From NCBI RefSeq assembly GCF_020176715.1, contig NZ_JAIVMF010000001.1, positions 248,001 to 312,000 of the forward strand: a stretch of 64,000 bases of DNA. The letters run 5' to 3'. Position 1 is the first letter of the stretch. The number at the start of each line of letters is the position of its first letter. The notes below the pieces were generated by a model, which searched no databases, was not told the DNA's origin, and saw only the letters and a program-made list of their open reading frames with translations. The position numbers and the translations under genes were made by a program. Source of the stretch: Stappia stellulata (GTDB lineage: Bacteria; Pseudomonadota; Alphaproteobacteria; Rhizobiales; Stappiaceae). This document shows positions 26,645 to 34,773 of the stretch, one piece after another.

Positions 26645-27454
26645 CTACCGGCAATAGGCGGCGTTGCGCGGCGCCAGGTCGAAGTGAAAATGGTCGTCGT
26701 GATAGGCATCAGACCCCGGCCCCAAAACCGTGGTGAAGGGACCGCAGGCGAGCGCCCGGACCCGCCGCTGGAACCGGGCCGCGGGCGAGGTATCCTTCGG
26801 GTCCCGTGGCGATACAGCCCAGTCGCCGCCATCTGCAAGGGTCAGCCCGCGAACGTCGATTGCGCGCCCGTAGCCATGCTCGCTCAGCTTCGCCCCCGCC
26901 TGCCGGTTGCGTCCGCGACAATCGTAGGAGGCGGCGACATGCAACATGGCGATCTCCGTGTTCATCGTGGCGCGAACCTCTTCCCTCAGCGGCTTCCGGA
27001 CAAACCGCACCAGCTTCAGGGCGGTCGTGCAGGACAGCGTCGCCGCAGGGCTCAACCGGGTATCGCCGATCCGCTCCAGCTGGACAGGGTCGTCGATCCG
27101 GCACCCGAGAGGTCCGGGATCGGGCACTGGAAGAGAGCGGAAAACCGCACCGGCCTCGGCGAGCTGCACAGCACAGGTCGAGGCAGCCTGCGGCGGGGCG
27201 TCGTTGTTTGCGACCGTTTCGACAGGCTTGGGCTGAGGCAGCGGAACCGGATCCGCCACGGCCTGGCCGCCGGCACCCGCAGCGCTCCCTGTCGCGGCAC
27301 ACAGGGAAAGGACCACGAGACCGAGCGCGCGCAAATGGCGCGTGCGGCGCGTGACGGTCGATGCACGGGTTCCGGCCCGAGCGTCACGACGCGCTGCATC
27401 TGCGCGTCTCTCCGGGCACCAAACTCCATCCCTTGCACCTGCCCGCATTGCCAC
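26645..27454 (-). CDS. Extensin-like domain protein (periplasmic, M15-like)
   Basis: A protein of up to 269 residues whose C-terminal half is an extensin-like domain (PF06904): SYDCRGRNRQ, LSEHGYGRAIDVRGL, GPGSDAYHDDHFHFDL and the terminal YCR. The His/Asp arrangement (SEHGYGRAID and HDDHFHFD) recalls the zinc site of D-Ala-D-Ala peptidases, so a cell-wall role is likely. The N-terminus has a signal-like stretch LGLVVLSLCAATGSAAGAGG about 46 residues in, so the true start may be further downstream than 27454. A Pro-rich linker follows the signal. Confidence 0.75.
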   Translation of the reverse strand: MAMRAGARDGVWCPERRADAARRDARAGTRASTVTRRTRHLRALGLVVLSLCAATGSAAGAGGQAVADPVPLPQPKPVETVANNDAPPQAASTCAVQLAEAGAVFRSLPVPDPGPLGCRIDDPVQLERIGDTRLSPAATLSCTTALKLVRFVRKPLREEVRATMNTEIAMLHVAASYDCRGRNRQAGAKLSEHGYGRAIDVRGLTLADGGDWAVSPRDPKDTSPAARFQRRVRALACGPFTTVLGPGSDAYHDDHFHFDLAPRNAAYCR

Positions 27455-27590
27455 CGTCCGCTTTCTCTTCAGTGCCGGGTATCGCCTTGCGACACCGCCC
27501 GTGTATCCTGCGCGGCAACACGCGCCCTGTCACGCGCTCCCGACCATCAAGAAGCGATGACGTGCAATCAGGGCCAACCAGAGGCCGACC

Positions 27591-28904
27591 TTGGAAAAAT
27601 CCCAATTCATCCTCCGCCTCAGACGAACCGTGCGGGGGTTCTTGTTCATTCCCGCCGTTCTTGCCCTGCTTGGACTGGTGCTTGCGCCCGCCGCCGTCTG
27701 GGTCGACCGGACGGACGTGTTCGGGCCGGTCTTCGATCTCGTTCCCTTCCTCGCGATCAGCGCGAGCGGCGCCCGCGCTGTGCTTGGAACCATTTCCGGG
27801 GCAACGATGACGGTCATCAGTCTTGTCTACTCCCTGACGCTGGTCGTCTTCACCCTGGCCGCGGGAAACATCGGGCCGCGGCTGCTTGAAACCTTCACCG
27901 ACAACCGCGTCAATCAGACGACGATCGGGATGCTCGGGGGAACCTTCCTCTATTCGCTGATTGTTCTTTACGTCGTCGGAGAGACGGAAGTCCCGCGCAT
28001 CGCCGTGGCCGTCGCGATCCTGCTGGCCACGACCAGCTTCTTCGTGGTCGTATACTTCGTGCACGACACGGCGCAACGCGTCATGGTCGACAATGAAATC
28101 GGGCGCACCCAGCGCAAGCTTCGCGCCGCGATCGACCGGTTGCTCGATGACGAACCGCATGAATCCGCGAACGATCGCGACGCCCTGCCAACAACGAAGG
28201 GGCGGCCTGTCCATTCCACGAAATCCGGCTATGTCACCGCCGTGCAATCGAACCTGCTGCTTTCGGCCGCCCGGTCCGGCGACGGCTTCGTGCGGGTGAT
28301 TGCCCGCCCCGGTGCCTTCGTCGTGGCAAAGACGCCCGTTGCCTACATTCATGACGATGACGGGAAAATCGACCCGCAGGCCGTTCGCGATGCGATCTAT
28401 CTGGAGGATGTGCGGGCGTCCGATGGCGACATCCAGTTCAACGTCCACCTGAATGTCGAGATCGCCCTGCGGGCGCTGTCGCCCGGCATCAACGATCCCT
28501 ATACGGCGATCAGCGCGCTCGATCACCTGTCGGCATCGCTTGCCATGGTCCTGCAACGCGGAGCGCCCTCCTCTCTGATCTGCGACAAGGACGGAAACCC
28601 GAGGGTGTGGCTTGAAATTCTCGACGTGAAGGAGATCGTCGGCGCCGCGCTCCATCCCCTGCGCCGGGCCGCGCGGGGCAACGTGATGGTGCTCCTGCAT
28701 CTGATCGCCGCCATCGGACGCATGGCGGTGGTGGTGCGCGACGAACATGCCGGCGTGCTGCACCAGCATCTGCGGCTGATCGCCAGCGATGCGGCCCATT
28801 CGATCGGAAACCGGGACGACAGGCGGGAAGTGGCAGAGGCGCTGCGCAAGGCCCGCGTGCAGACACCGGGACACCGCAGCCTGGCCGCCGCCAGCGACAA
28901 CTAG
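27591..28904 (+). CDS. DUF2254 family membrane protein
   Basis: A 437-residue protein of the DUF2254 family. Four helices lie in the first 160 residues (from FLFIPAVLALLGLVLAPAAVW; ISGATMTVISLVYSLTLVVF; IGMLGGTFLYSLIVLYVV; VAVAILLATTSFFVVVYF), followed by a soluble domain with the conserved ALSPGINDPYTAISALDHL. The function is unknown. The start is a TTG at 27591 with GAGG upstream and gives normal family length. It converges with zur; the two stops overlap by four bases. Confidence 0.82.
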   Translation: MEKSQFILRLRRTVRGFLFIPAVLALLGLVLAPAAVWVDRTDVFGPVFDLVPFLAISASGARAVLGTISGATMTVISLVYSLTLVVFTLAAGNIGPRLLETFTDNRVNQTTIGMLGGTFLYSLIVLYVVGETEVPRIAVAVAILLATTSFFVVVYFVHDTAQRVMVDNEIGRTQRKLRAAIDRLLDDEPHESANDRDALPTTKGRPVHSTKSGYVTAVQSNLLLSAARSGDGFVRVIARPGAFVVAKTPVAYIHDDDGKIDPQAVRDAIYLEDVRASDGDIQFNVHLNVEIALRALSPGINDPYTAISALDHLSASLAMVLQRGAPSSLICDKDGNPRVWLEILDVKEIVGAALHPLRRAARGNVMVLLHLIAAIGRMAVVVRDEHAGVLHQHLRLIASDAAHSIGNRDDRREVAEALRKARVQTPGHRSLAAASDN

Positions 28905-29311
28905 GCGCTTGCGCAATCCGCGCAAAGGCCGCGCAGCTCGACGGTCGACTTGGCCACGCGGAACCCGCTGGCGTCGGCGATTTCGCGGATGCGCTCGACC
29001 AGCGCGGTGTCGCTCACCTCGGCCACGCGGCCGCATTGCTCGCAGATCGTGAAGGCGACCGTGGTATGCCCGTCGCATCCCGGGTGCTGGCAGGCGACAA
29101 AGGCGTTCAGGCTCTCCAGCCGGTGCACCCGGCCGCTCTCGACCAGCTTTTCCAGTGCCCGGTAGACCTGGGGCGGCGCCCGAAACCCGGCGTCGCGCAA
29201 CTGATCGAGGATCGTATAGGCGCTGAGCGGGGCGTCGGCGCGCGAGAGCGCTTCGAGCACCAGGCCCTGGTTGCGGGTCAGTCCCGTGCGGTCGTCTTCA
29301 CTGACACTCAT
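28901..29311 (-). CDS. zur: Zinc uptake regulator Zur (Fur family)
   Basis: A 136-residue Fur-family repressor: winged helix (LTRNQGLVLEALSRADAPLSAYTILDQL in part, then PPQVYRALEKLVESGRVHRLES), and the metal-binding half with HPGCDGHTTVAFTICEQCGR and the C-terminal CADCASA cysteines forming the structural zinc site. It represses znu genes when zinc is sufficient. Its start overlaps the znuB stop as ATGA, so it is made with ZnuBC; two Zur boxes precede the operon. Confidence 0.92.
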   Translation of the reverse strand: MSVSEDDRTGLTRNQGLVLEALSRADAPLSAYTILDQLRDAGFRAPPQVYRALEKLVESGRVHRLESLNAFVACQHPGCDGHTTVAFTICEQCGRVAEVSDTALVERIREIADASGFRVAKSTVELRGLCADCASA

Positions 29312-30150
29312 CGGTGCATAACCTCAGACTGCGGGCCCGCGCTGCGGCGCAGGGCGCGTGTGATCCAGGACGCCAGCGGACTGAGGCTGGCAAGAAACAG
29401 CGCAAGTGCCGCGACGACGATCGATGGCCCCGAGGGCGTGTCCCACTCCAGCGAGGCAAACAGTCCGCCAACGACGGAGACAATGCCGAACAGGGCCGCA
29501 AGCACGGCCATCTGTTCGGGGCCGGTGGAGAACCGCCGCGCGGTCGCGGCCGGTATGATCAGCATCGCGGTAATGAGCAAGACGCCGACGATCTTCATCG
29601 CAATGGCGATCACACCGGCCATCAGCAGCATGAAGACGATGTTCGCGCGCTGCGGATCAAGGCCCTCCGCTTCGGCCAGTTCCTGATTTACGGTGGCGGC
29701 GAACAAGGGCCGCCAGATCCAGGCAAGCACTGCCAGAACCACCACGCCGCCGCCATAGACGAGCGCGATGTCGTGGACGGATACCGCAAGAATGTCGCCG
29801 AAGAGCAGCCCCATCAGGTCGAAACGGACCCAGGTCATGAAGGCGAGCGCCACCAGGCCCAGCGCCAGCGCGGAATGAGAGAGCAGACCGAGCAACGCAT
29901 CGGACGACAGCGAGGCACGGCGTTGCAGCGCCAGCAGCGCCAGCGACACGCCGGCCGAGACCGCGAAAACGGCAAGGGTGACATTCACCTGAAGCAGCAG
30001 CGCCAGCCCGACGCCGAGCAGCGCGGCATGGGAGAGTGTATCGCCGAAATAGGCGAGCCGCCGCCAGACGACGAAACAGCCAAGCGGCCCCGCCACGGCG
30101 GCAACGCCGATGCCGGCGACAAGCGCGCGGACGAAGAAATCATCCAGCAT
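29308..30150 (-). CDS. znuB: Zinc ABC transporter permease ZnuB
   Basis: A 280-residue ABC-3 family permease with eight to nine helices: FFVRALVAGIGVAAVAGPLGCFVVW at the start, RLAYFGDTLSHAALLGVGLALL (family signature), and the later EGLDPQRANIVFMLLMAGVIAIAMKIVGVLLI region. ATG 30150 lies eleven bases inside the znuC end. It forms the zinc channel of ZnuABC. Confidence 0.92.
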   Translation of the reverse strand: MLDDFFVRALVAGIGVAAVAGPLGCFVVWRRLAYFGDTLSHAALLGVGLALLLQVNVTLAVFAVSAGVSLALLALQRRASLSSDALLGLLSHSALALGLVALAFMTWVRFDLMGLLFGDILAVSVHDIALVYGGGVVVLAVLAWIWRPLFAATVNQELAEAEGLDPQRANIVFMLLMAGVIAIAMKIVGVLLITAMLIIPAATARRFSTGPEQMAVLAALFGIVSVVGGLFASLEWDTPSGPSIVVAALALFLASLSPLASWITRALRRSAGPQSEVMHR

Positions 30151-31015
30151 GGCGGGTCTTCTCCTCGCTCGTCGTGGCACCCTCTGCACCGGGATCCTGT
30201 GCGACGTCGTGCGGATGGCAGTGATCGGTGACCGTGCCGTCGGCATGGCGCACGCGCCCGTCCGGCAAATGGGTGTGATCGTGATGGTGTTCGTAAACGG
30301 CCAGCGTGTCCGATGCCCGGCCGCCGAACAGGCGCCGGTACTCCGCGCTGGAGGCGACCGCCACCGGCGCACCCTGGCAGCAGACATGCCCGTTCAGGCA
30401 GATGACGTGATCGGTCGCCGCCATCACCACATGCAGGTCGTGGGAGATCAGCAGCACACCGCAGCCGAGATCGTCGCGGATGCGCTTGATCAGATCGTAG
30501 AGCGCGATCTCGCCGGTATAGTCGACGCCCTGGACCGGCTCATCGAGCACGAGCAGGTCGGGCTTGCGGCACATCGCCCGCGCCAGAAGCGCCCGCTGGA
30601 ACTCGCCCCCGGAGAGATTGCGCACCTCCGCAGAGCGCAGATGCGAGATCCCGGTCGCGGCAAGCGCTGCCCTGGCGTCTTGCGGATCGGCCCTTGCCGT
30701 GAGCGACAGGAAGCGTTCAACGGTCAGCGGCAACGTCCAGTCGATCATCACCTTTTGCGGAACATAGGCGACGCGCACATCCGGGCGGCGCTCCGCCCTG
30801 CCCTCGTCGGGCGACAGGATGCCGAGGGCCATCTTGGCAGTGGTGGATTTGCCGGAGCCGTTCGGCCCGATCAGCGTGACGATCTCGCCGGGGCGAACCG
30901 CGAGATCGACCCCGCGCACAAGCCACGCGCCGTCGCGTTGGACACCGGCATTCGACAATGAGACGAGCGGGCTGCTCGGCGCAGAAGCGCCGGTCGGATC
31001 GGAATTCGAAATCAC
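30140..31015 (-). CDS. znuC: Zinc ABC transporter ATPase ZnuC
   Basis: A 291-residue ATPase: Walker A GPNGSGKST, signature LSGGEFQRALLARAM, Walker B LLVLDEPVQGVD, and the switch His in LLISHDLHV. After the ATPase core it has a C-terminal tail of about 50 residues rich in histidine (EHHHDHTHLPDGRVRHADG, then TDHCHPHD), which probably binds zinc. This tail is longer than in E. coli ZnuC (251 residues) and is seen in several alphaproteobacterial homologues. It is the first gene of znuC-znuB-zur. Confidence 0.92.
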   Translation of the reverse strand: MISNSDPTGASAPSSPLVSLSNAGVQRDGAWLVRGVDLAVRPGEIVTLIGPNGSGKSTTAKMALGILSPDEGRAERRPDVRVAYVPQKVMIDWTLPLTVERFLSLTARADPQDARAALAATGISHLRSAEVRNLSGGEFQRALLARAMCRKPDLLVLDEPVQGVDYTGEIALYDLIKRIRDDLGCGVLLISHDLHVVMAATDHVICLNGHVCCQGAPVAVASSAEYRRLFGGRASDTLAVYEHHHDHTHLPDGRVRHADGTVTDHCHPHDVAQDPGAEGATTSEEKTRHAG

Positions 31016-31083
31016 GGGATCCCCATGTCCGGAACAGAGACCGGAATTTTTCGGTCACAGGTGTTGCGTCAACCTATGCCACA

Positions 31084-31098
31084 CGTTATAGCATAACG
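31084..31098. promoter_or_regulatory. Zur box 1
   Basis: CGTTATAGCATAACG has perfect 6-bp arms around three bases and matches the alphaproteobacterial Zur motif GTTATR-n-YATAAC. It lies in the 129-base region between the divergent znuC and znuA starts. Confidence 0.8.
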
Positions 31099-31105
31099 CA
31101 ATGAT

Positions 31106-31118
31106 GTGATTTTATAAC
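31106..31118. promoter_or_regulatory. Zur box 2
   Basis: GTGATTTTATAAC matches GTTAT-n3-ATAAC with one substitution. Its centre is 21 bp (two helical turns) from the centre of box 1, which would put two Zur dimers on the same face of the DNA. Confidence 0.65.
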
Positions 31119-31144
31119 ATGACAAACGCCACCCTGGAGCTTCC

Positions 31145-32149
31145 ATGTCCCGTATCAAAACCCTGTTCCTGTCCGCCTCTTTGCTCGGCCTGTCGTCCGG
31201 CGTGGCAATCAGCGCCGAGATGACGGTTCTCGCCTCGATCAAGCCGGTGCATGCGCTGGTCGCGGGCGTCATGAAGAATGTCGGCACGCCGGGCCTTCTC
31301 GTGGAGGGCAACGCCTCCCCCCATGCCTACAGCCTGAAACCCTCCCAGGCGGCCGCACTTCAGCAGGCGACCCTGGTGTTCTGGGTCGGGCACGATCTGG
31401 AAACCTTCCTCGACAAGCCGCTGGAGACCATCGCGACGGACGGGGTTTCAATCTCCCTCGCCGAGGCGCCGGGCGTCACTCGACTGCCGTTTCGCGACGC
31501 CGGAGCCGATGTGCACGACGACCACGGACATGATGACCACAAGCATGACGACCATAGTCATGACGACGACGGGCATTCCGAGGCGGCGCATGCCGATGAC
31601 GGCCATGGTCACGACCATGGCGAAGGCGCGACCGACCCGCACGTCTGGCTCGACCCTGCCAATGCCAAGGCAATGACCCTGCATATCGCCGAGACGCTCT
31701 CCCAAGCCGACCCGCAAAATGCCGAGCGCTATCGGCAGAATGCCGCGGACCTGACAGCCCGCATCGAAACCATGACGCAGGAGATCGCCGCGGAGCTCGC
31801 TCCCGTCCAGGAGCAAGGCTATGTCGTCTTCCACGACGCCTATCAGTACTTCGAGAAACGGTTCGGCCTTTCTCAGGTGGGCGCCATCACGCTTTCCCCC
31901 GAAGCCACGCCAAGTGCGGCGCGCATTGCCGAGATCCAGCACAGGATCGAGGACACCGGGGCGGTCTGCGTCTTCTCCGAACCGCAGTTCAATCCCAAGT
32001 TCGTCAACGTGGTGATCGAGGGCACCCCGGCGCGCACCGGCACGCTGGACCCTCTCGGCAGCTCATTGCCGGACTCAGCCGACCTTTACGTCGAGCTGAT
32101 GCACGGGATGGCGCGCGCCTTCACGGACTGCCTTGCGCCGGCCGAATAG
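31145..32149 (+). CDS. znuA: Zinc ABC transporter substrate-binding protein ZnuA
   Basis: A 334-residue periplasmic zinc-binding protein: signal peptide (about residues 1-24, LSASLLGLSSGVAISA), zinc ligands H60 (EGNASPHAY), H166 (DPHVWLD) and the His in VVFHDAYQYF, plus a His/Asp-rich loop at about residues 123-160 (HDDHGHDDHKHDDHSHDDD and following) typical of ZnuA. It delivers zinc to ZnuBC, encoded divergently. TGGAG precedes ATG 31145. Confidence 0.95.
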   Translation: MSRIKTLFLSASLLGLSSGVAISAEMTVLASIKPVHALVAGVMKNVGTPGLLVEGNASPHAYSLKPSQAAALQQATLVFWVGHDLETFLDKPLETIATDGVSISLAEAPGVTRLPFRDAGADVHDDHGHDDHKHDDHSHDDDGHSEAAHADDGHGHDHGEGATDPHVWLDPANAKAMTLHIAETLSQADPQNAERYRQNAADLTARIETMTQEIAAELAPVQEQGYVVFHDAYQYFEKRFGLSQVGAITLSPEATPSAARIAEIQHRIEDTGAVCVFSEPQFNPKFVNVVIEGTPARTGTLDPLGSSLPDSADLYVELMHGMARAFTDCLAPAE

Positions 32150-32199
32150 CGCGGGCGTGCCAAGCCGGTTGCGCGGGACCGCGCAATCTGCAAGTTTCG

Positions 32200-32395
32200 C
32201 ACTGGATGGTTGTCGAGGGCCAAAGCGCCCGAGACATGAAAAGGGAACACGGTGAGGCGTACCCAGAAGGGACCGAGACCGTGGCTGCCCCCGCAACTGT
32301 GAGCGGAAAGCCGACCGCACATGCCACTGCCCCACGTTCGGGCGGGAAGGCGCGGCCCGGCGACGACCCGCAAGCCAGGAGACCTGCCATCCACG
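32200..32395 (+). ncRNA. Cobalamin riboswitch
   Basis: Most conserved elements of the B12-sensing leader are present in order: GGGAACACGGTG (32243-32254), GCTGCCCCCGCAACTGTGAGC-like core (about 32284-32304), GCCACTG (about 32323-32329), CGGGAAGGCG, and the B12 box AGCCAGGAGACCTGCC (32373-32388). It lies about 130 bases before the DUF1636 gene and should reduce expression of the four-gene uptake operon when adenosylcobalamin is plentiful. The exact ends are approximate. The leader fills most of the 372-base gap after znuA. Confidence 0.93.
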
Positions 32396-32521
32396 CGCAA
32401 CTTTTCTATCCGGGCGGGGCGTCCGGGAGGATGGACAAAATGACCGATCTACGGCCCCAGAGCCAAAATCAGACATGGCGACGTCTTTCCCGCACCCGGC
32501 CGACCGGTTTGCAGGAGCGCC

Positions 32522-32992
32522 ATGACCCGCGACCTGACACACACGTCTGACGTGGTTTTCCCACTCTCTGCGCAAGCATGTCCGCACCGCATCGCGGTCT
32601 GCACGACATGCGGCAGGCGCGCGGACGGCTCGCCCGGTGCCGGCGCGCGCCTCTTGGAGCGTTTGCGCGATGCGATAGCGTCAGACCCGCGCCGGACCGG
32701 ATCGTTTGCGGCGTTCACGCTCGTCGACGTTGCCTGCATGGCCGGCTGCGCGCGCCCCTGCACGATCGCGTTTCAGGCAGAGGGAAAGGCGTCCTACCTC
32801 TTCGGCGACATCGACCCGGAAGCCGACGTTGCGGCCCTTGTCGCCTTTGCCGTTCAATACGCAGGGCTTGCGGACGGATGGTGTTCTGCAAGCAGCCGAC
32901 CGCCGGCGCTCGTCAACAAGACGCTCGCGCGACTGCCGGCGCTTGCGCCGAACATCCCTGCGTCCCGATCCCTTAAGGAGAAAGCGCGATGA
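32522..32992 (+). CDS. DUF1636 metal-binding protein in a B12-controlled operon
   Basis: A 156-residue DUF1636 protein. Six cysteines are notable: C20, the C27-x2-C30 pair (VCTTCGR), and C72-x3-C76-x3-C80 (ACMAGCARPC). This suggests a metal or Fe-S site resembling thioredoxin-like ferredoxins. The family is recurrently found beside cobalamin genes; its role is not defined. It is the first gene after the riboswitch, with AGGAG before ATG 32522, and its stop overlaps the ABC ATPase start. Confidence 0.78.
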   Translation: MTRDLTHTSDVVFPLSAQACPHRIAVCTTCGRRADGSPGAGARLLERLRDAIASDPRRTGSFAAFTLVDVACMAGCARPCTIAFQAEGKASYLFGDIDPEADVAALVAFAVQYAGLADGWCSASSRPPALVNKTLARLPALAPNIPASRSLKEKAR

Positions 32993-33813
32993 GCCACACC
33001 ACAGGCAAGCCGGTCGCGATCTCGCTGGAAGGCGTCGGCTACGCTCCACCGGGCAAGGCCAGGCTGGTGGAGGACATGAGCTTTCATGTCCATGCCGGGG
33101 AAATCCTGGCGGTTGTCGGCCCCAATGGCGCCGGCAAGACGACGCTTGTGCGCATGATCGCAGGTCTCTGCGAGCCGACCGACGGCGATATCCGTCTCTG
33201 GGGCCAGCGCTTTTGCGACATCACGCCGGCAGAACGGGCGCGTCGCATCGCCTATGTCGGCCAGCTTGAGGAACCGGACACCCGGCTCACCACCGCGCAA
33301 TACGTCAGCCTCGGCCACCTGCCGCACACGGGGTGGCGTGGCACGCCTGCGCCGGGCCGGACCATGGCTGAGGTCATCGCGCTGTGCGGGCTGACCGATC
33401 TCGCGCACAGGCGCATCGGAAATCTTTCGGGCGGCGAACGACAGCGCGCGAAGCTTGCCCGGGCGATCTGCCAGCGGCCTGAGCTTCTCGTTCTCGACGA
33501 GCCGACCAACCACCTCGATCCGAATGCCCGCGGTGCGCTCTTGGGTCTGGTGGCCAGTCTTGGCATCACCGTGGTCGCCGCCTTGCACGACCTGACCCTG
33601 ATCGACGCCTTTGCAAGCCACGTTGCGCTTGTTCGTGGCGGCCGGCTGGAGGCCTATGGCCACCCGGAAGAGGTGCTCAGTCTCGCCAACATCCGCAAGG
33701 TCTTCGATGTCGGCTTCCATCGCCTACCCCACCCGAGCGAAGACCGGCACCTGACCGCCCTCGATGTCTCGCTCGCTCACATATCGTCTCTCGCACACTC
33801 GAAAGGACTTTAG
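32989..33813 (+). CDS. Cobalamin/iron-complex-type ABC transporter ATPase (BtuD/FecE-like)
   Basis: A 274-residue ATPase: Walker A GPNGAGKTT, signature LSGGERQRAKLARAI, Walker B LLVLDEPTNHLD, switch His in AALHDLTL. It belongs to the FecE/BtuD/HmuV class. The B12 riboswitch makes cobalamin, cobinamide or another corrinoid the expected substrate. AAGGAG precedes ATG 32989. Confidence 0.87.
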   Translation: MSHTTGKPVAISLEGVGYAPPGKARLVEDMSFHVHAGEILAVVGPNGAGKTTLVRMIAGLCEPTDGDIRLWGQRFCDITPAERARRIAYVGQLEEPDTRLTTAQYVSLGHLPHTGWRGTPAPGRTMAEVIALCGLTDLAHRRIGNLSGGERQRAKLARAICQRPELLVLDEPTNHLDPNARGALLGLVASLGITVVAALHDLTLIDAFASHVALVRGGRLEAYGHPEEVLSLANIRKVFDVGFHRLPHPSEDRHLTALDVSLAHISSLAHSKGL

Positions 33814-33817
33814 TCCA

Positions 33818-34768
33818 ATGCGGCGTTTTCTTGTTTCCCTCACCGCCTTGCTCACCACGGTCGCGGGCGCTGTCGCGGATCCCGTGACGGTGGACAATTG
33901 CGGGACACCGCTCACCTTCGAAAGCGTGCCGCAGCGCATGGTGGTGCAGGACATCAACATGAGCGAGATGGCCTTCGCGCTCGGCCTTCAGGACCGGATG
34001 GTCGGGGTCAGCGGCATCAGCGGCTGGTACAAGACAAGCCCGGCCTTCGACGAGAAGCGCGGCGACATTCCGGAAATTGCGCCCAAATACCCGACGCTTG
34101 AAAACCTCGTCGCAGCCGCACCCGATCTCTTCTTCGCCGGCTGGTACTACGGCATGAAGCCCGGCGGCGAGGTCACCCCCGACACGCTCGCACCCCATGG
34201 CATCAAGACGCTGATCCTCACCGAAAGCTGCGTCCATCTCGACAAGGACCGCCCGGCGGCAAGCCTCGACCTTCTCTACGATGACATGCTGCGGCTTGGC
34301 CGGATCTTCGACAAGGAGGTTGCGGCGCAGACCCTTGTGGACGGCTGGAAGGCGAAGGTAGCCGAGATCTCGGGGCGCATCGGCGACGGCGCACCGCTGC
34401 GGGTCTTTCTCTATGATTCCGGCGAGGACAAGCCCTTCACCGCCGGCAAATACGCGATGCCGACCGCGATGATCTCCAGCGCCGGGGGCACCAATATCAC
34501 CGGCGACATGGACACGAGCTGGGGCACGACCTCCTGGGAGACCGTTGCCGCTGCCGACCCCGAATTTCTGATCCTGCTCGACTACCAGAATGGTGCCGGC
34601 GGCGACGCGCTCTTCCGCTTCCTCAAGATCCACCCGGTGATGCAGCACACCAGCGCCGTCAAGAACGAACGCTTCATCAAGCTGCGCTATGAGGAACTGA
34701 CGCCGGGACCGGCCAATATCGCGGCAATCGACAAGCTCGCCCGCGCCCTCCACCCAGACGCGTTCTGA
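33818..34768 (+). CDS. Periplasmic binding protein for corrinoid uptake (BtuF/FepB-like)
   Basis: A 316-residue class III binding protein with a signal peptide (MRRFLVSLTALLTTVAGAVA) and the PBP2-like fold: VTVDNCGTPLTFESVPQRMV, then APDLFFAGWYYG and the C-terminal PANIAAIDKLARALHP. Sequence class (FepB/BtuF) does not separate siderophores from corrinoids; the riboswitch favours B12 or a precursor. It follows the ATPase gene by four bases. Confidence 0.83.
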   Translation: MRRFLVSLTALLTTVAGAVADPVTVDNCGTPLTFESVPQRMVVQDINMSEMAFALGLQDRMVGVSGISGWYKTSPAFDEKRGDIPEIAPKYPTLENLVAAAPDLFFAGWYYGMKPGGEVTPDTLAPHGIKTLILTESCVHLDKDRPAASLDLLYDDMLRLGRIFDKEVAAQTLVDGWKAKVAEISGRIGDGAPLRVFLYDSGEDKPFTAGKYAMPTAMISSAGGTNITGDMDTSWGTTSWETVAAADPEFLILLDYQNGAGGDALFRFLKIHPVMQHTSAVKNERFIKLRYEELTPGPANIAAIDKLARALHPDAF

Positions 34769-34773
34769 GCCCC

